From: Odiellus spinosus
Lineage: Eukaryota > Arthropoda > Arachnida > Opiliones > Phalangiidae
Direction: 5' to 3'
Assembly (NCBI GenBank): GCA_963920705.1
Contig: CAWUCO010000167.1
Coordinates: forward strand, 1,266,001-1,330,000
DNA: 64,000 nt
Notes under the pieces: generated by a model
Seen by the model: the letters and a program-made list of their open reading frames with translations, nothing else
What the model was told of the DNA's origin: nothing
The model's database searches: none
Program-made: the position numbers and the translations under genes
Part shown: positions 21,060-33,013 of the stretch, piece by piece
Numbering within the stretch: position 1 is the stretch's first letter
Layout of the letters: each line of letters begins with the position of its first letter

Positions 21060-22340
21060 TGGAGTTTTTATTTTTCCAGTTCCTGTCAGCGGTCCCTCGC
21101 AGTTTGCCGATGCCATCGGCTATCCTCTGTGCCGTCGCATTCAGTCCAGAGATGTTCAATGTTCGACCGAATTGTCTAGATGTCATCGAGATGAGAGGAG
21201 CTTCGTATATTCCGCGAGGGACTGTGATAACAGGCAATAATCGTTTCAAATGTTATTTCAAATCTACAAGATTGTAATTTGTGCTTTTTTTTCTTCAGTT
21301 TGCCGGAGGCCCTCAGCCATTCACGCCTGTCCATTCAATCCGAGCGCTTTCCAACTCGAGAGAGACATTCAATGCCTGACAATTCATCTCGGCTGTTGAG
21401 TGGAGCTTCAGTATCTTCAGCAACGGACCGATAACAGGCAATTATCGTTTGAAATGTCATGTGAAATCTACTACATTGTAGTTTGTGCTTTTTTTTTCTT
21501 CAGTTTGCCGGAGGACATCTGCCATTCACGCTTGTCCAGTCAATCCGAGCGTCTTCCTACTCGAGAGAGACATTCAGTGCCTGACGTTCATTGATGCCTG
21601 TCCACTCAATCCGAGCGCCTTCCAATTCGGAGACATTCAGTGCCTGACAATTCATCTCGGCCGTTGAGTGGATCTTCCGTATCTTCAGCGACGGACCGAT
21701 AACAGGCAATAATCGTTTCAAATGTCGTTTCAAATCTACCAGAATGTAATTTGTGTTTTTTTTTTCTTCAGTTTGCCGGAGGCCATCAGCGATTCACGCC
21801 TGTCCATTGAACCCGAGCGCTTTCCAACTCGAGAGAGACATTCAGTGCCTTACAAATCATCTCGCCTGTTGAGTGGAGCTTCAGTATCTTCAGCAACGGA
21901 CCGATAACAGGCAATTATCGTTTGAAATGTCATGTGAAATATACTAGATTATAATTTGTGCTTTTTTTCTTCAGTTTGCCGGAGGACATCAGCCATTCAC
22001 GCTTGTCCAGTCAATCCGAGCGTCTTCCTACTCGAGAGAGACATTCAGTGCCTGACGTTCATTGATGCCTGTCCACTCAATCCGAGCGCCTTCCAATTGG
22101 GAGACATTCAGTGCCTGACAATTCATCTCGGCCGTTGAGTGGAGCTTCCGTATCTTGTGCGACGGACCGATAACAGGCAATAATCGTTTCAAATGTCGTT
22201 TCAAATCTACCAGATTGTAATTTGTTTTTTTTTTCTTCAGTTTGCCGGAGGCCATCAGCGATTCACGCCTGTCCATTCAACCCGAGCGCCTTCCTACACG
22301 AGAGAGATATTCAGTGCCTGACAATTCATCTCGACCGTTT
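21060..22340 (+). repeat. Dimeric tandem repeat, 473-bp period (about 204 + 268 bp)
   Basis: The phrase 'gataacaggcaa' occurs near 21,228, 21,430, 21,698, 21,904 and 22,172, with spacings of 202, 268, 206 and 268. 'ttgccggagg' shows the same alternation. The longer unit contains an internal duplication of 'tcaatccgagcgccttcc' with 'gagacattcagtgcctgac'. The first unit (21,060-21,270) is diverged. Each unit has a pyrimidine run followed by 'ttcttcag' before 'tttgccgg', which looks like a splice acceptor. The open frames are short, inconsistent and not recognisable. Confidence 0.9.
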
Positions 22341-23319
22341 GCCGAAGGTCATCAGCCATAAGTCCGGAGATGTTGGGTGTTCAAAGTCAGCGCCCCTTTG
22401 GCGCCGTGTGCGAAGCTGCGAGACGAACAAGGACATTGTGCGAGGGAAGTGGTGTTTTTTATGGTTTGATATGAGGGTTTGTAAATTTAAAAATTTCGCG
22501 AAAAAGAGCTCTTTTTTGTGGCACCGCTAGAAATACAAGGTTAAGTCCCATAATTTTGTATTTCTGTTGCCACCCCCCCCCCTTATTGCCCCCGCGTAAG
22601 AATGTTTTGAAATTGAAATATAAATATATGTATTAATATTACGTTTGATCTGATTATGGTAAGAAGATGACGCCACGAGTGGAGTAGCCACGTACGGGGA
22701 TCGCATCTGGCACCAGATGGCGCCTCGTGACCAGTGAGCCTCCTAGACTTCGAGACCCAGTGGGATTGCAGACCGAACTGAACCGATCGCTTTGACCCGG
22801 CGCCATTTAGATTAGATATATCTCCATTGTATTTATCTATTGTATAAGCCAAATAGTGCGCTAAATATTCTTTGTATAATTTAATTTTTAATCGGTTAAA
22901 CTTGCGCTAGTTGAAGGGTAAACGAATCCTTACATAATTTTTAATCACTTGTTAAACTTGAAAGTAGAATAAATGTTTAGAACTGAAAATAAATGAATTT
23001 ATAACAATTGAACAATAAGCCTATTTGTTCCCCAATGAAGATTAACTGAGGGGAAAAATGTAGCGATTCGTCGCTGACACTGTTGCAAACTGCTTGTTGG
23101 CGACGCAATTCATTCTAAGAAGTAATTATCAGAGCTCGTAGGTTTTCAATTTTACATTATTCACATCGTTTTTTCTTCGTTCCAGTTTTCTCCCGAGAGA
23201 CCTGGTTGCGAGATTATACCAGTTTGATTGTTCGCTAAACAACTGTCACGAGCGTATTTCATGGACTGGAAGGTTCCTGTTCGAAATATGCCATTGACTC
23301 CTGATGTGACAAGTGGAAT
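22341..23319. other. Non-coding stretch, homopolymer C run, possible solo LTR
   Basis: A run of C lies at about 22,570-22,582. The segment 22,660-22,900 is more GC-rich than its flanks (gcgcc and cgatcg motifs), then becomes AT-rich with a 'ttgtataa' end. It could be a solo LTR, but no ends or duplication were found. A minus-strand frame at 22,583-22,852 is not recognisable. Confidence 0.3.
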
Positions 23320-23556
23320 CATAGAGACTTTTAATATAGGGAGTAGAAATTCCTGCCGTTGGCATGGCAAAACGAGATGTAGCTCCCCTAGCAACCTTTC
23401 CCAATGCTAATAACTGGCCGGGCCAACCTACGGTCACAGGACATCACACCGCGTTAGAAGAAAGCTATACCGGAAACCGACCCGGCCTTTTACAACGGTT
23501 ATTTTGAGCTACATCTTCACCTCAACTTTATACTCCCTATGTTAAAAGTCTCTTTG
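23320..23556. mobile_element. 237-bp MITE with TIRs and 7-bp target duplication
   Basis: The left end reads CATAGAGACTTTTAATATAG and the reverse complement of the right end reads CAAAGAGACTTTTAACATAG. Both continue GGGAGTA and later share 'gatgtagctc'. The flanks are the direct repeat 'gtggaat' at 23,313-23,319 and 23,557-23,563. The interior is GC-richer and non-coding. The superfamily is not assigned; a 7-8-bp duplication would fit hAT or P-like elements. Confidence 0.8.
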
Positions 23557-23563
23557 GTGGAAT

Positions 23564-24535
23564 TGCACCGACAGTACGGGCAATCTTTCATTAGTTTATG
23601 GTGTGTACAACAATCATTTTGACAATTGCTAATTAAGAATTGTTTAACTACAGCTTTTTCTTCATTGTAGATGTTTTAATCTACAAAAAGCTTGGAAATT
23701 TCAAAGAAGGGCAAACCTAAGCAGAGTCGGATCAATCCAAATTGATAATTGATCATCGATGCAACCCAAGGCAGGTTCGCGTTCTCTCTGTGTTTATGCT
23801 ATTAAGATAATAACGCCGGAAAGGAACGGTTTTCCTCAAAGTATCGTGGAATGGGTTTTAGTTTAATGAAAGCTCAAGTTGTGTAGTTTTCGTCCGCTCG
23901 TGACAAAGTTCAAGAAGTGCCGCGATTTGTAACAAAGTAATCGCGGAATGACTCTCTCGTGAAAAGTGACAATTGATCTAACATTTCACGACTACCGACG
24001 TGATGAATCGGATGAACCCGAAAAAGGACGCAAAAGTGAGTGAATTAACTTGGAACTGTTTAAGAAGCATTGATGAGGAAAGAAATGGAGAATTTTCAAT
24101 CCGACGATAAATTTTAAAAAAGGTAGGCAAATTTAGTTTGGATTTTTTAATGACAAATTAAAATAGTTGTGGCATTTACCATCCGAGTAGGCATTGTATT
24201 TTCTCGAAAAGTCTAAGCGGAGAGTTGGATCTACAGGGGCGGCCAAATGCTACTACTTTATTATTGTTTACAAGTTTTCATTTCTAGGTTGATTTTGAAA
24301 TAGCTTATAAACATTATAGTTTATTATTTTCGTTACAGCTTTTAACTATCTTTTCAGGTTTATACGCTATTTCAAAACCAACTTTTGTTTGACAAAATTT
24401 GAATTGGTGTTCACTACTTCGCTACTTCTTTAGTCTCTGTATGATATTTTGAACTGTCTTGAGTAGAACTTTCAGTGTTTCCTAAATTTGAAAGATTATC
24501 TAAATCAGGTGTAAAATGTTTGCAGATTTTTCTAG
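23564..24535. other. Low-repeat stretch with a possible first exon
   Basis: From 23,880 to 24,034 the composition is balanced, and an ATG at 24,003 opens a frame (MNRMNPKKDAK) that reaches 'gtgagt' at 24,035, a plausible donor. Unspliced it ends after 35 codons. A 5'UTR-like upstream region fits but nothing proves it. The dispersed phrase 'tacgctatttcaaaaccaac' is at about 24,362. Confidence 0.25.
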
Positions 24536-27010
24536 CCCCTGCAAATATTTCTTGGCCCCCGCAAATATTTCTTGGCCTCCGCAAATATTTCTTGGCCCCC
24601 GCAAATATTTCTTGGCCCCCGCAAATATTTCTTGGCCCCCGCAAATATTTCTTGGCCCCCGCAAATATTTCTTGGCCCCCGCAAATATTTCTTGGCCCCC
24701 GCAAATATTTCTTGGCCCCCGCAAATATTTCTTGGTCCCCGCAAATATTTCTTGGCCCCCGCAAATATTTCTTGGCCCCCGCAAATATTTCTTGGCCCCC
24801 GCAAATATTTCTTGGCCACCGCAAATATTTCTTGGCCCCCGCAAATATTTCTTGGCCCCCGCAAATATTTCTTGGCCCCCGCAAATATTTCTTGGCCCCC
24901 GCAAATATTTCTTGGCCCCCGCAAATATTTCTTGGCCCCCGCAAATATTTCTTGGCCCCCGCAAATATTTCTTGGCGCACTGCAAATATTTCTTGGCGCA
25001 CTGCAAATATTTCTTGGCCCAGTGCAAATATTTCTTGGCCCAGTGCAAATATTTCTTGGCCCAGTGCAAATATTTCTTGGCCCAGTGCAAATATTTCTTG
25101 GCCCAGTGCAAATATTTCTTGGCCCAGTGCAAATATTTCTTGGCCCAGTGCAAATATTTCTTGGCCCAGTGCAAATATTTCTTGGCCCAGTGCAAATATT
25201 TCTTGGCCCAGTGCAAATATTTCTTGGCCCAGTGCAAATATTTCTTGGCCCAGTGCAAATATTTCTTGGCCCAGTGCAAATATTTCTTGGCCCAGTGCAA
25301 ATATTTCTTGGCCCAGTGCAAATATTTCTTGGCCCAGTGCAAATATTTCTTGGCCCAGTGCAAATATTTCTTGGCCCAGTGCAAATATTTCTTGGCCCAG
25401 TGCAAATATTTCTTGGCCCAGTGCAAATATTTCTTGGCCCAGTGCAAATATTTCTTGGCCCAGTGCAAATATTTCTTGGCCCAGTGCAAATATTTCTTGG
25501 CCCAGTGCAAATATTTCTTGGCCCAGTGCAAATATTTCTTGGCCCAGTGCAAATATTTCTTGGCCCAGTGCAAATATTTCTTGGCCCAGTGCAAATATTT
25601 CTTGGCCCAGTGCAAATATTTCTTGGCCCAGTGCAAATATTTCTTGGCCCAGTGCAAATATTTCTTGGCCCAGTGCAAATATTTCTTGGCCCAGTGCAAA
25701 TATTTCTTGGCCCAGTGCAAATATTTCTTGGCCCAGTGCAAATATTTCTTGGCCCAGTGCAAATATTTCTTGGCCCAGTGCAAATATTTCTTGGCCCAGT
25801 GCAAATATTTCTTGGCCCAGTGCAAATATTTCTTGGCCCAGTGCAAATATTTCTTGGCCCAGTGCAAATATTTCTTGGCCCAGTGCAAATATTTCTTGGC
25901 CCAGTGCAAATATTTCTTGGCCCAGTGCAAATATTTCTTGGCCCAGTGCAAATATTTCTTGGCCCAGTGCAAATATTTCTTGGCCCAGTGCAAATATTTC
26001 TTGGCCCAGTGCAAATATTTCTTGGCCCAGTGCAAATATTTCTTGGCCCAGTGCAAATATTTCTTGGCCCAGTGCAAATATTTCTTGGCCCAGTGCAAAT
26101 ATTTCTTGGCCCAGTGCAAATATTTCTTGGCCCAGTGCAAATATTTCTTGGCCCAGTGCAAATATTTCTTGGCCCAGTGCAAATATTTCTTGGCCCAGTG
26201 CAAATATTTCTTGGCCCAGTGCAAATATTTCTTGGCCCAGTGCAAATATTTCTTGGCCCAGTGCAAATATTTCTTGGCCCAGTGCAAATATTTCTTGGCC
26301 CAGTGCAAATATTTCTTGGCCCAGTGCAAATATTTCTTGGCCCAGTGCAAATATTTCTTGGCCCAGTGCAAATATTTCTTGGCCCAGTGCAAATATTTCT
26401 TGGCCCAGTGCAAATATTTCTTGGCCCAGTGCAAATATTTCTTGGCCCACTGCAAATATTTCTTGGCCCAGTGCAAATATTTCTTGGCCCAGTGCAAATA
26501 TTTCTTGGCCCACTGCAAATATTTCTTGGCCCACTGCAAATATTTCTTGGCCCACTGCAAATATTTCTTGGCCCACTGCAAATATTTCTTGGCCCACTGC
26601 AAATATTTCTTGGCCCACTGCATATATTTCTTGGCCCACTGCAAATATTTCTTGGCCCACTGCAAATATTTCTTGGCCCACTGCATATATTTCTAGGCCC
26701 ACTGCATATATTTCTAGGCCCACTGCAAATATTTCTCGGCCCACTGCAAATATTTCTCGGCCCACTGCAAATATTTCTCGGCCCACTGCAAATATTTCTC
26801 GGCCCACTGCAAATATTTCTCGGCCCACTGCAAATATTTCTCGGCCCACTGCAAATATTTCTCGGCCCACTGCAAATATTTCTCGGCCCACTGCAAATTT
26901 TTCTCGACCCCTGCAAATTTTTCTCGGCCCCTGCAAGTTTTTCTCGGCCCCTGCAAGTTTTTCTCGGCCCCTGCAAGTTTTTCTCGGCCCCTGCAAGTTT
27001 TTCTTGGCCC
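24536..27010 (+). repeat. 20/21-bp minisatellite, about 118 units, open in all six frames
   Basis: Block 1 (24,540-24,980) has about 22 copies of a 20-bp unit, 'gcaaatatttcttggccccc'. After two intermediate units, a 21-bp unit begins ('gcaaatatttcttggccc' plus 'agt'), and 25,017-26,444 holds 68 units that look identical. Then come units ending 'act' (26,445-26,890), with later changes to 'ctagg' and 'ctcgg', and finally a 20-bp form, 'gcaagtttttctcggcccct', up to 27,000. The unit contains no TAA, TAG or TGA on either strand, so open frames of 700-890 codons exist in every frame. None has non-repeat coding support at its edges, so I call no gene. Confidence 0.97.
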
Positions 27011-29242
27011 CACCCCCTTTTTTATGTGTTCGCTGTACTTCGTTGCGTGAGTGCATCTTAACAAAGGTGAGACATTGTCTAAACTTTTGCATTTAATGGA
27101 TGGAAATTTTGTTAGGAAAATATGAGTTGTGAAGGGGTTTTTGGTTTAGCAAAAGTTGTTTTTTGGTTGTGTCTGTTGAGGTGAGCTTTGCTTTCCAGTG
27201 TGTTTCTACGCAGAATTACTGATTTGTAACTTTTTTTGATTCTTTGAATGTAGGAGAAAAAATTGGTGCTATAGCGGAAGTTGCCGTATGTGAGGGTGCA
27301 TTTGTGTTGTTTGGGTCACTGTATGAGTTAAAAATATAGGGAATAGAACCTGAGGGTATGGCTAAATAACGTTGGTTATTATTGGAAACAGGTGGTTGGT
27401 GTGGTAGTAGAGGGATAAATCAGACATGAGGAGCAGTAGTGTTTGTTACTGTAGCCGTAATTGGGAAAAAATGTCATTGGTGAAGATGTGGTTTAAGGGA
27501 AATGGAGTAAAACTAATTGTTGGTGGTGGTAGGAGAAGAAATTGTGTAGTACTATTTAATCGGGTAGTGGGTCCCCTTGAAAGGCTTAAATATATAAATC
27601 CTGTTGTAGAAGATGTAGAAACCAATGAGACTATGCTCTGCATTTACTGCATATTAAGAATTCGCCATATTTCTTGAAATTTTTTCTTTATCATCTCTCC
27701 CAGTTATTATTATTATAAATCTGTTGATAATAATTAAGAATGAAAAGATAAATTAAATCAGATCCGTTGAATTCGTCTCCAATGATAAGTAAGAATTTTT
27801 TACCTGAACTGTGAGGGAGAGGTAGAGGAAGGACCCTTAAATATGAGCTATACTATATGGAAATAGAGTAAATGTGTGTAGTCTCTCATTTCGTTTTGGT
27901 TTTTAATGTAATTAATACTCCTTAATTAATAAGGGCAAAAGGTTTGACAACTGAAAATAGCCAAAAAGGGCATAGCTGTAGAGTAAGTAAAAATAGCCTT
28001 TTGAGAAAATAGAAATGAAATTCTAGTCAAAATGCAAAACGCTGGCTTTGTGTAGATTTTAAGCCTAAATATGCGCCCCTAAACTTCGAAGGAAAAAGTT
28101 GATTTTGTAAAGTAGATGTGGGAAGCAATTTGTTTGAAATGATCAATGTTATGTAGTATAAATAAGGTAAGTGGCGCGTGCAGTGGTAAAATTGTTGGTG
28201 TGAAATCGGACCTTTCTAGTAATAAATGGTAGCGATGAATGCATGGCCTGTAATTGAAAGAAATATCCGAAAATGCAGTTATGAATTGCTTTGGAAATGT
28301 TGCACCAATTTAAAAAATTGAGAAGAAAGTCAAGATTGTACGTTGACTTGCAATACACGCAATTTTTTTCCTAATTTTGTAAATTTGAAGATAAAAACCC
28401 TTTTATGAGTAAGGATCGTGATGAAAATCTTAGGTTGTAAGGGCTTCGCGGAACATATAGTAAAAAATCTTGATTAGAATCGGGTTGAGCAAGAAACGAG
28501 AAATTAGTTTTGTCTCAGCAAAAATTGGAAATATTGTAGGAAATATCGAAGACAAAGGATTATGGCTGAAGTAAGAACCGTGGTAGAATTAAAGAAGTTT
28601 TTGAAGTGTCTAATTAATTTTATACTTCTCTAACATAAATATATAGAATGTTAATCAAAGGACACGTTTAGCTGTTAATTATAATTGAAATATTTGCCCG
28701 TGTTGAAATTGGAGTAGTTTTATTTAGTTATTGTTGATTGATATTATGTTTGCAAGGGAATGCCTGAAAAGCAACTGAAGGAAACGAGAAAAAGTGGGAA
28801 ATGCAGCTTCTTGTGAAGAAAGGATGGAGTATTCAACGTTTTGGTTGATGTAGGGGTAGAAGGTGAATGTATGGGCTTCATATTATCAATGTTGTAAGTG
28901 TTATTGTCTGAGGGAAGGAGTATTTTTATAGGTATATCGTTATGGGAAGTAATTCGGGAGAAAGTCCTAGATAAAATTCGAACGTAGCCCTGTTCTTTGT
29001 AAAACATAGATATTGAACACTGTATACATTTTTCAGCCAGAGCGAGTTTCGTGAGGATCACTAACGGAATTAGTGTGCTGAACATATAGATGAAAAAACT
29101 ATTTGATTGCAATAAATTAACTAAAGGAAAACCCAAGGGAAATGAAATAAAATTATATATCATCAGTAAAGAGATTGAAGTAGTAATCTAGAAAGAACTC
29201 TTTTAAAGTTTAGAAATCGTCTTTATTTTCATTTGTTCTAGA
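27011..29242. other. Low-repeat AT-rich stretch, no recognisable gene
   Basis: No repeat copy or transposon remnant was noticed. A frame at 27,426-27,677 and its opposite-strand partner have no recognisable motif. This is one of the few places in the window where introns or UTRs of a host gene could lie unseen. Confidence 0.4.
28744..29163 (-). CDS. Hypothetical 139-codon open frame, unsupported
   Basis: This is the longest non-repetitive open frame in the low-repeat stretch. It has a hydrophobic stretch at about residues 20-45 (SNSFFIYMFSTLIPLVILTK) and a Thr/Pro/Ser-rich part at about residues 95-115. I do not recognise a family. In AT-rich DNA a frame of this size can arise by chance, no start context or neighbour supports it, and conservation is unknown. 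Confidence 0.15.
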   Translation of the reverse strand: MIYNFISFPLGFPLVNLLQSNSFFIYMFSTLIPLVILTKLALAEKCIQCSISMFYKEQGYVRILSRTFSRITSHNDIPIKILLPSDNNTYNIDNMKPIHSPSTPTSTKTLNTPSFLHKKLHFPLFLVSFSCFSGIPLQT

Positions 29243-29545
29243 GCAGGGTAGCCACAGTGTTTTTCAGATTGAAATTCCCTGACAGTTTCAGTTAATAATA
29301 CCCAATTTTTAAAGTTTTGTTTTTGCACGCCTATTTTTGCTTTAATGTGTACAGCTGACACGGTCAGCTTCAAATCTTTTCCGCAGACTGATTGTAATTT
29401 CCAAGTTTCTTGAAAGATCTTTAAATTGCTTGACTTTTTAAAAGAGCTTAAAAATCTCTGACTTTTCCCAGGCTTTTTTGGTTCATTTTCAAATTCCCTG
29501 AGTTTTTCCTGTTTTCCCTGACGTGTGGGAACCTTGTAAAATATA
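29243..29545 (+). repeat. Dispersed repeat, copy 2 of 2
   Basis: It matches 111-440 through 'tttttcaga', 'aaattccctgac', 'gtttcagttaata', 'cttgaaagatctttaaatt' and a closing 'ccctgacgtgtgggaacctt'. It includes one copy of the phrase ('ggttcattttcaaattccct') that is tandemly expanded at 835-1,315. Confidence 0.6.
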
Positions 29546-30332
29546 TTGCTGAAGGGATATATATGATTAATGAAGAATTATAATTAATGAATTTCTCTTA
29601 AGTTAATTAAGGGAAACTCATGGAACAATAATATTATCTGAAATGTTAGGTAATGGGTTATGTGTTGGTTAGCGTTTTACGTGGTTGGAATTTAAAGGGA
29701 TAATCTGAGATTTTCAAATCCCTTTAAAGTCGGCTTCTTTTCTAGCTTAGATGGTGATGTTGTAGAAAACCAATTGTATAGTCAAAGTTAGGCTGCGTGT
29801 GAAAGGGAAGAGCATTTAAAAGGGGCAAGTTGCAGAGCAGGTTGGGGCTTTAACTTCAAAATTGAAGTTTTTATCCTATAGTGATGTATCAATTTAAAAC
29901 CGTGTGGTTGTTTCTTTAAGTTCATCACTCCCTGTTTAACCCAGTTCAATTAGAGTTGGATGTAGAACAAAGGAGGAAGAAGGAAATTGGAATGAAAATG
30001 TAAAGTCTAAGCGGCTCTTGTAAAATGGAAGAAACATTGGGGTGGGAAAGGTGGCGAAAACGGTTTATTTGGCAATTAATACTTTTAGGGAGTTTGTAGG
30101 TTAACGGTAGGTGATATGAAAGATTGCCGTCTATTGTTTAAAGGGAGAGGGTAAAAGTGTCTAAGCTAGTGTGGGGTTGGAATTGATATTATAGGATGTA
30201 TGAGTCGAGAAATAAACTGAGTAGAAGGTAAATTTTATTAATTCTTGTCATGAATGTGTTTTTTGCATTAATTGAACTTTAGTGAAAAGGTTTCCTTTTA
30301 AAAATAGAAAATGTGATGTGAAGTAAGGTATT
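29546..30332. other. No recognisable feature
   Basis: AT-rich sequence without repeats shared elsewhere in the window, open frames of note or RNA signals that I can support. Confidence 0.4.
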
Positions 30333-32865
30333 TGGATAAACACAACAGTGTTTAACTCATTATCTAAACTCGAATTTCATGAGAAACCGTAATATATTTG
30401 GCAAGGGACGCGCGACGGTTGATAAATGAAATCGATTCGTTGTATTCCTTTCTCCACTGTCCAGTGAATGCGAATTAATACAGACAAAGGTCATTTTGAA
30501 AAAATTGATAAGACTTCTTTCGGGTACAAGTGTATCTGGAGTTTCGCACAGATTTAAAAAATGAAATACTGATTAAGGTATAGGAAATAATGGAAAGTAA
30601 GGTGCCGGAATGGGTTACAAAAGGGTGAAAACATAAGCTGAGCCGAGCTTTACGAATTGCTTCAAAATTATAATCAAAAATGTTATTGCTTAAACAGTAG
30701 AATGATGAGGAATATCCGTTGAAGTCGAGTTAATAGAGAGAAAGAATAGTTTATTGAGTACGAGGGCTTCTTTTGGTCAAGCAAAGATTTCAATAATGAT
30801 AGATTGATAAGGTATATGAAGTAATAGAGAGAAAGGTGGCTGAATGGGTTACAAAAAGGGTAAAACTAAACGTAGCCGAGCTTTATTTACCGGTTCTAAA
30901 TTGATGAACAAAAATTTAATTTATTAAACAGTAGATAAGCTATTTTTAATGGTGTTTTTTATCGAGGACAGAAAATTACATTCATTGATATCTGCGCGCG
31001 CAACCCTCTTCAGCGCTTTAATTTCGACTATTATGTTATATCATGTGTATCCCATTAAATTGGCCCTAATTCTGCGTAATTAAAAAGTAGGCAAGATTTT
31101 CTTATCATTTGATTTTTTAAGTTGAATAATATGTCTTCTCAGCCTATATAAGCTAGATTTGCAGATGCGGTACTCATAGATGCACTGCACCAATGGGTGG
31201 TTTACATTAGCGTTTGGAATTGTGGCGAAACCTCACGTTTACGCGATGGTGTCGTAATCGATTGTTTTGGCAATCGTTTCTCACATAACTCGGTGATAAT
31301 AGACCTCTTTCTCGCGATCTTTTGTTTAAAGTACATGAATAAAGCGAGACGATAGAACTTAAATTGCATTACCTAGAAATGTGGCTAATGTCTGTTAAAG
31401 AGCATTACACAATGAAAGGCCTAGGGAATAAATAACACTTGAGTTGGACTTCATATCATGGCAAGTTCTCAATTACACATGAAATTTAAAGTTTAACGTT
31501 CTCAAGCTCTACTTTATATTTTAATATAATTGAGTTAGCGACTATGATGTGCTTTAGATCCAGAGTTTAATAATTAGCAAACTATTTAATAGTACTGTCA
31601 TTAACTACTGCGCAATGACGTTGCTATTAATTCGTTGGCCAATTATTAAAGAGTGGATCTAAAGCACATCATAGTTTAGTAGGCCTATATTAAAAAATAA
31701 AGATGTAGAATGTTAAATAGGATAGGCGAAACGGAAGTTGATGTCAGTGAGTTAAATAAACGGCCACATACTTCTGGTCACCTGCTTTAAAGAATTGTTC
31801 TCCCTTCTATGCCCATTTTTGGTTGATGCGATTGAATATTATGAAATTTAAGATTACATTATGTAATCACTCGGGCTCGTCCGTCCCTCTGCTAACTTTG
31901 TAGGTACGGTTATATTAGGTTAGTTAATCGCACGAAATAGCCTGTCACTGTAACAAGTTAATCCCTAGCTCGGACTAACGTGTCCCTTTTGTAATACATT
32001 AGTTTAGGTTAGTTAATCCCTCGGGCTACCCCGTCCATCTCATAATCTTTAAGTTAAGGTAAGGTTAGGCTAGTTAATTCCTGGAAGTAGTCTATCCTTA
32101 CCAACTACTTAATCATTATAGCTCAGACCAACCCGTCGCTCTTGTGATATTTTAGATAAGGTTAGGTGAGTGAATCCCTCGAACAAATTAATACTCCATT
32201 TAGTTAATCCCTCGGGCTACCCCCAAGCTGGTAATCTTTATGGTCAGGTTAGGTTACTTAATCTTTTTATTTAGCCAATAACTCTAATTAGTTAATCCCT
32301 TGGTCTACCCTGTCCATTAGATAATCTTAAAGGTTAGGAAAGGTTAGATTAGTTAATCTCTCTTATTAGCCCATCCTTCTAAGTAGTTAATCCCTAGCCT
32401 GGGCTAACCCTTCACTCTTGTATTATTTTAGGTAAGATTAAGTTAGGTTAGTTAATCCCTTGAAGTAGCCCATGCCTATTATACTGCTTTAGGTAAGGTT
32501 AGATTAGTTAATCTCTGTTTTTCGAGAATTGTACCAAGCTCTTAATTACGTATAGATAGAAGCCTCATTTAAACGCTATAATTTTTATTCAGCATTAGTA
32601 AGAATGAAGGTTCAAAAGACCTATAAAGCAAAATAGTGAAATGTGGGAAAAGGATATATTTGTGGTTAAAAAAGGGACAGAAATTATACAAAGAGGTTGT
32701 TTCGCACTTATCGAACTCGAATCAAACCCGTGAAAGACAGAAATTAATTGTTAGAGAAAGAGCAATTTAGTATGTCTATAATTATAGTGAGTAGATATAG
32801 TCTACTACTCCAAAGATTTTATTATTATTAAATATTTTCTGAAAAACGGATAAAGACGACCTAGG
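30333..32865 (+). mobile_element. Repeat family X, copy 3 (most complete, uninterrupted)
   Basis: This copy gives the uninterrupted layout of the family: the 'ggataaacacaacagtg' start, the segment interrupted by the MULE in copy 1 (about 30,450-30,480), a TATA-like 'cctatataagc' near 31,143, and the 'caccaatgggtggt' block. The TTAGG-rich array is at 31,860-32,515 and the end is 'cggataaagacgacctagg' at 32,865. It is about 2.5 kb and non-coding. LINE-B begins immediately after its end. Confidence 0.85.
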
Positions 32866-33013
32866 AAAAGGAAGGTACCGGGGAAGTAAATTGCGGTGAC
32901 GCTAACGATCCCCTCGGGGAACGAGGCGAAACCCCGTTGTATCTAGCCTTCCACCCGGGATGCGGACTAGCTGTTGGTGACCTTTTACTTGCCGCATTAC
33001 TCGTGGGACCCTT

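Noticed and set aside
21043..22530. Frames of 60-102 codons in the 473-bp repeat
   Set aside because: The frames differ between units and follow the repeat rather than a conserved protein.
24414..27096. Six open frames of 700-890 codons
   Set aside because: All are translations of one 20/21-bp minisatellite that lacks stop triplets on both strands. No domain or non-repeat coding segment joins them.
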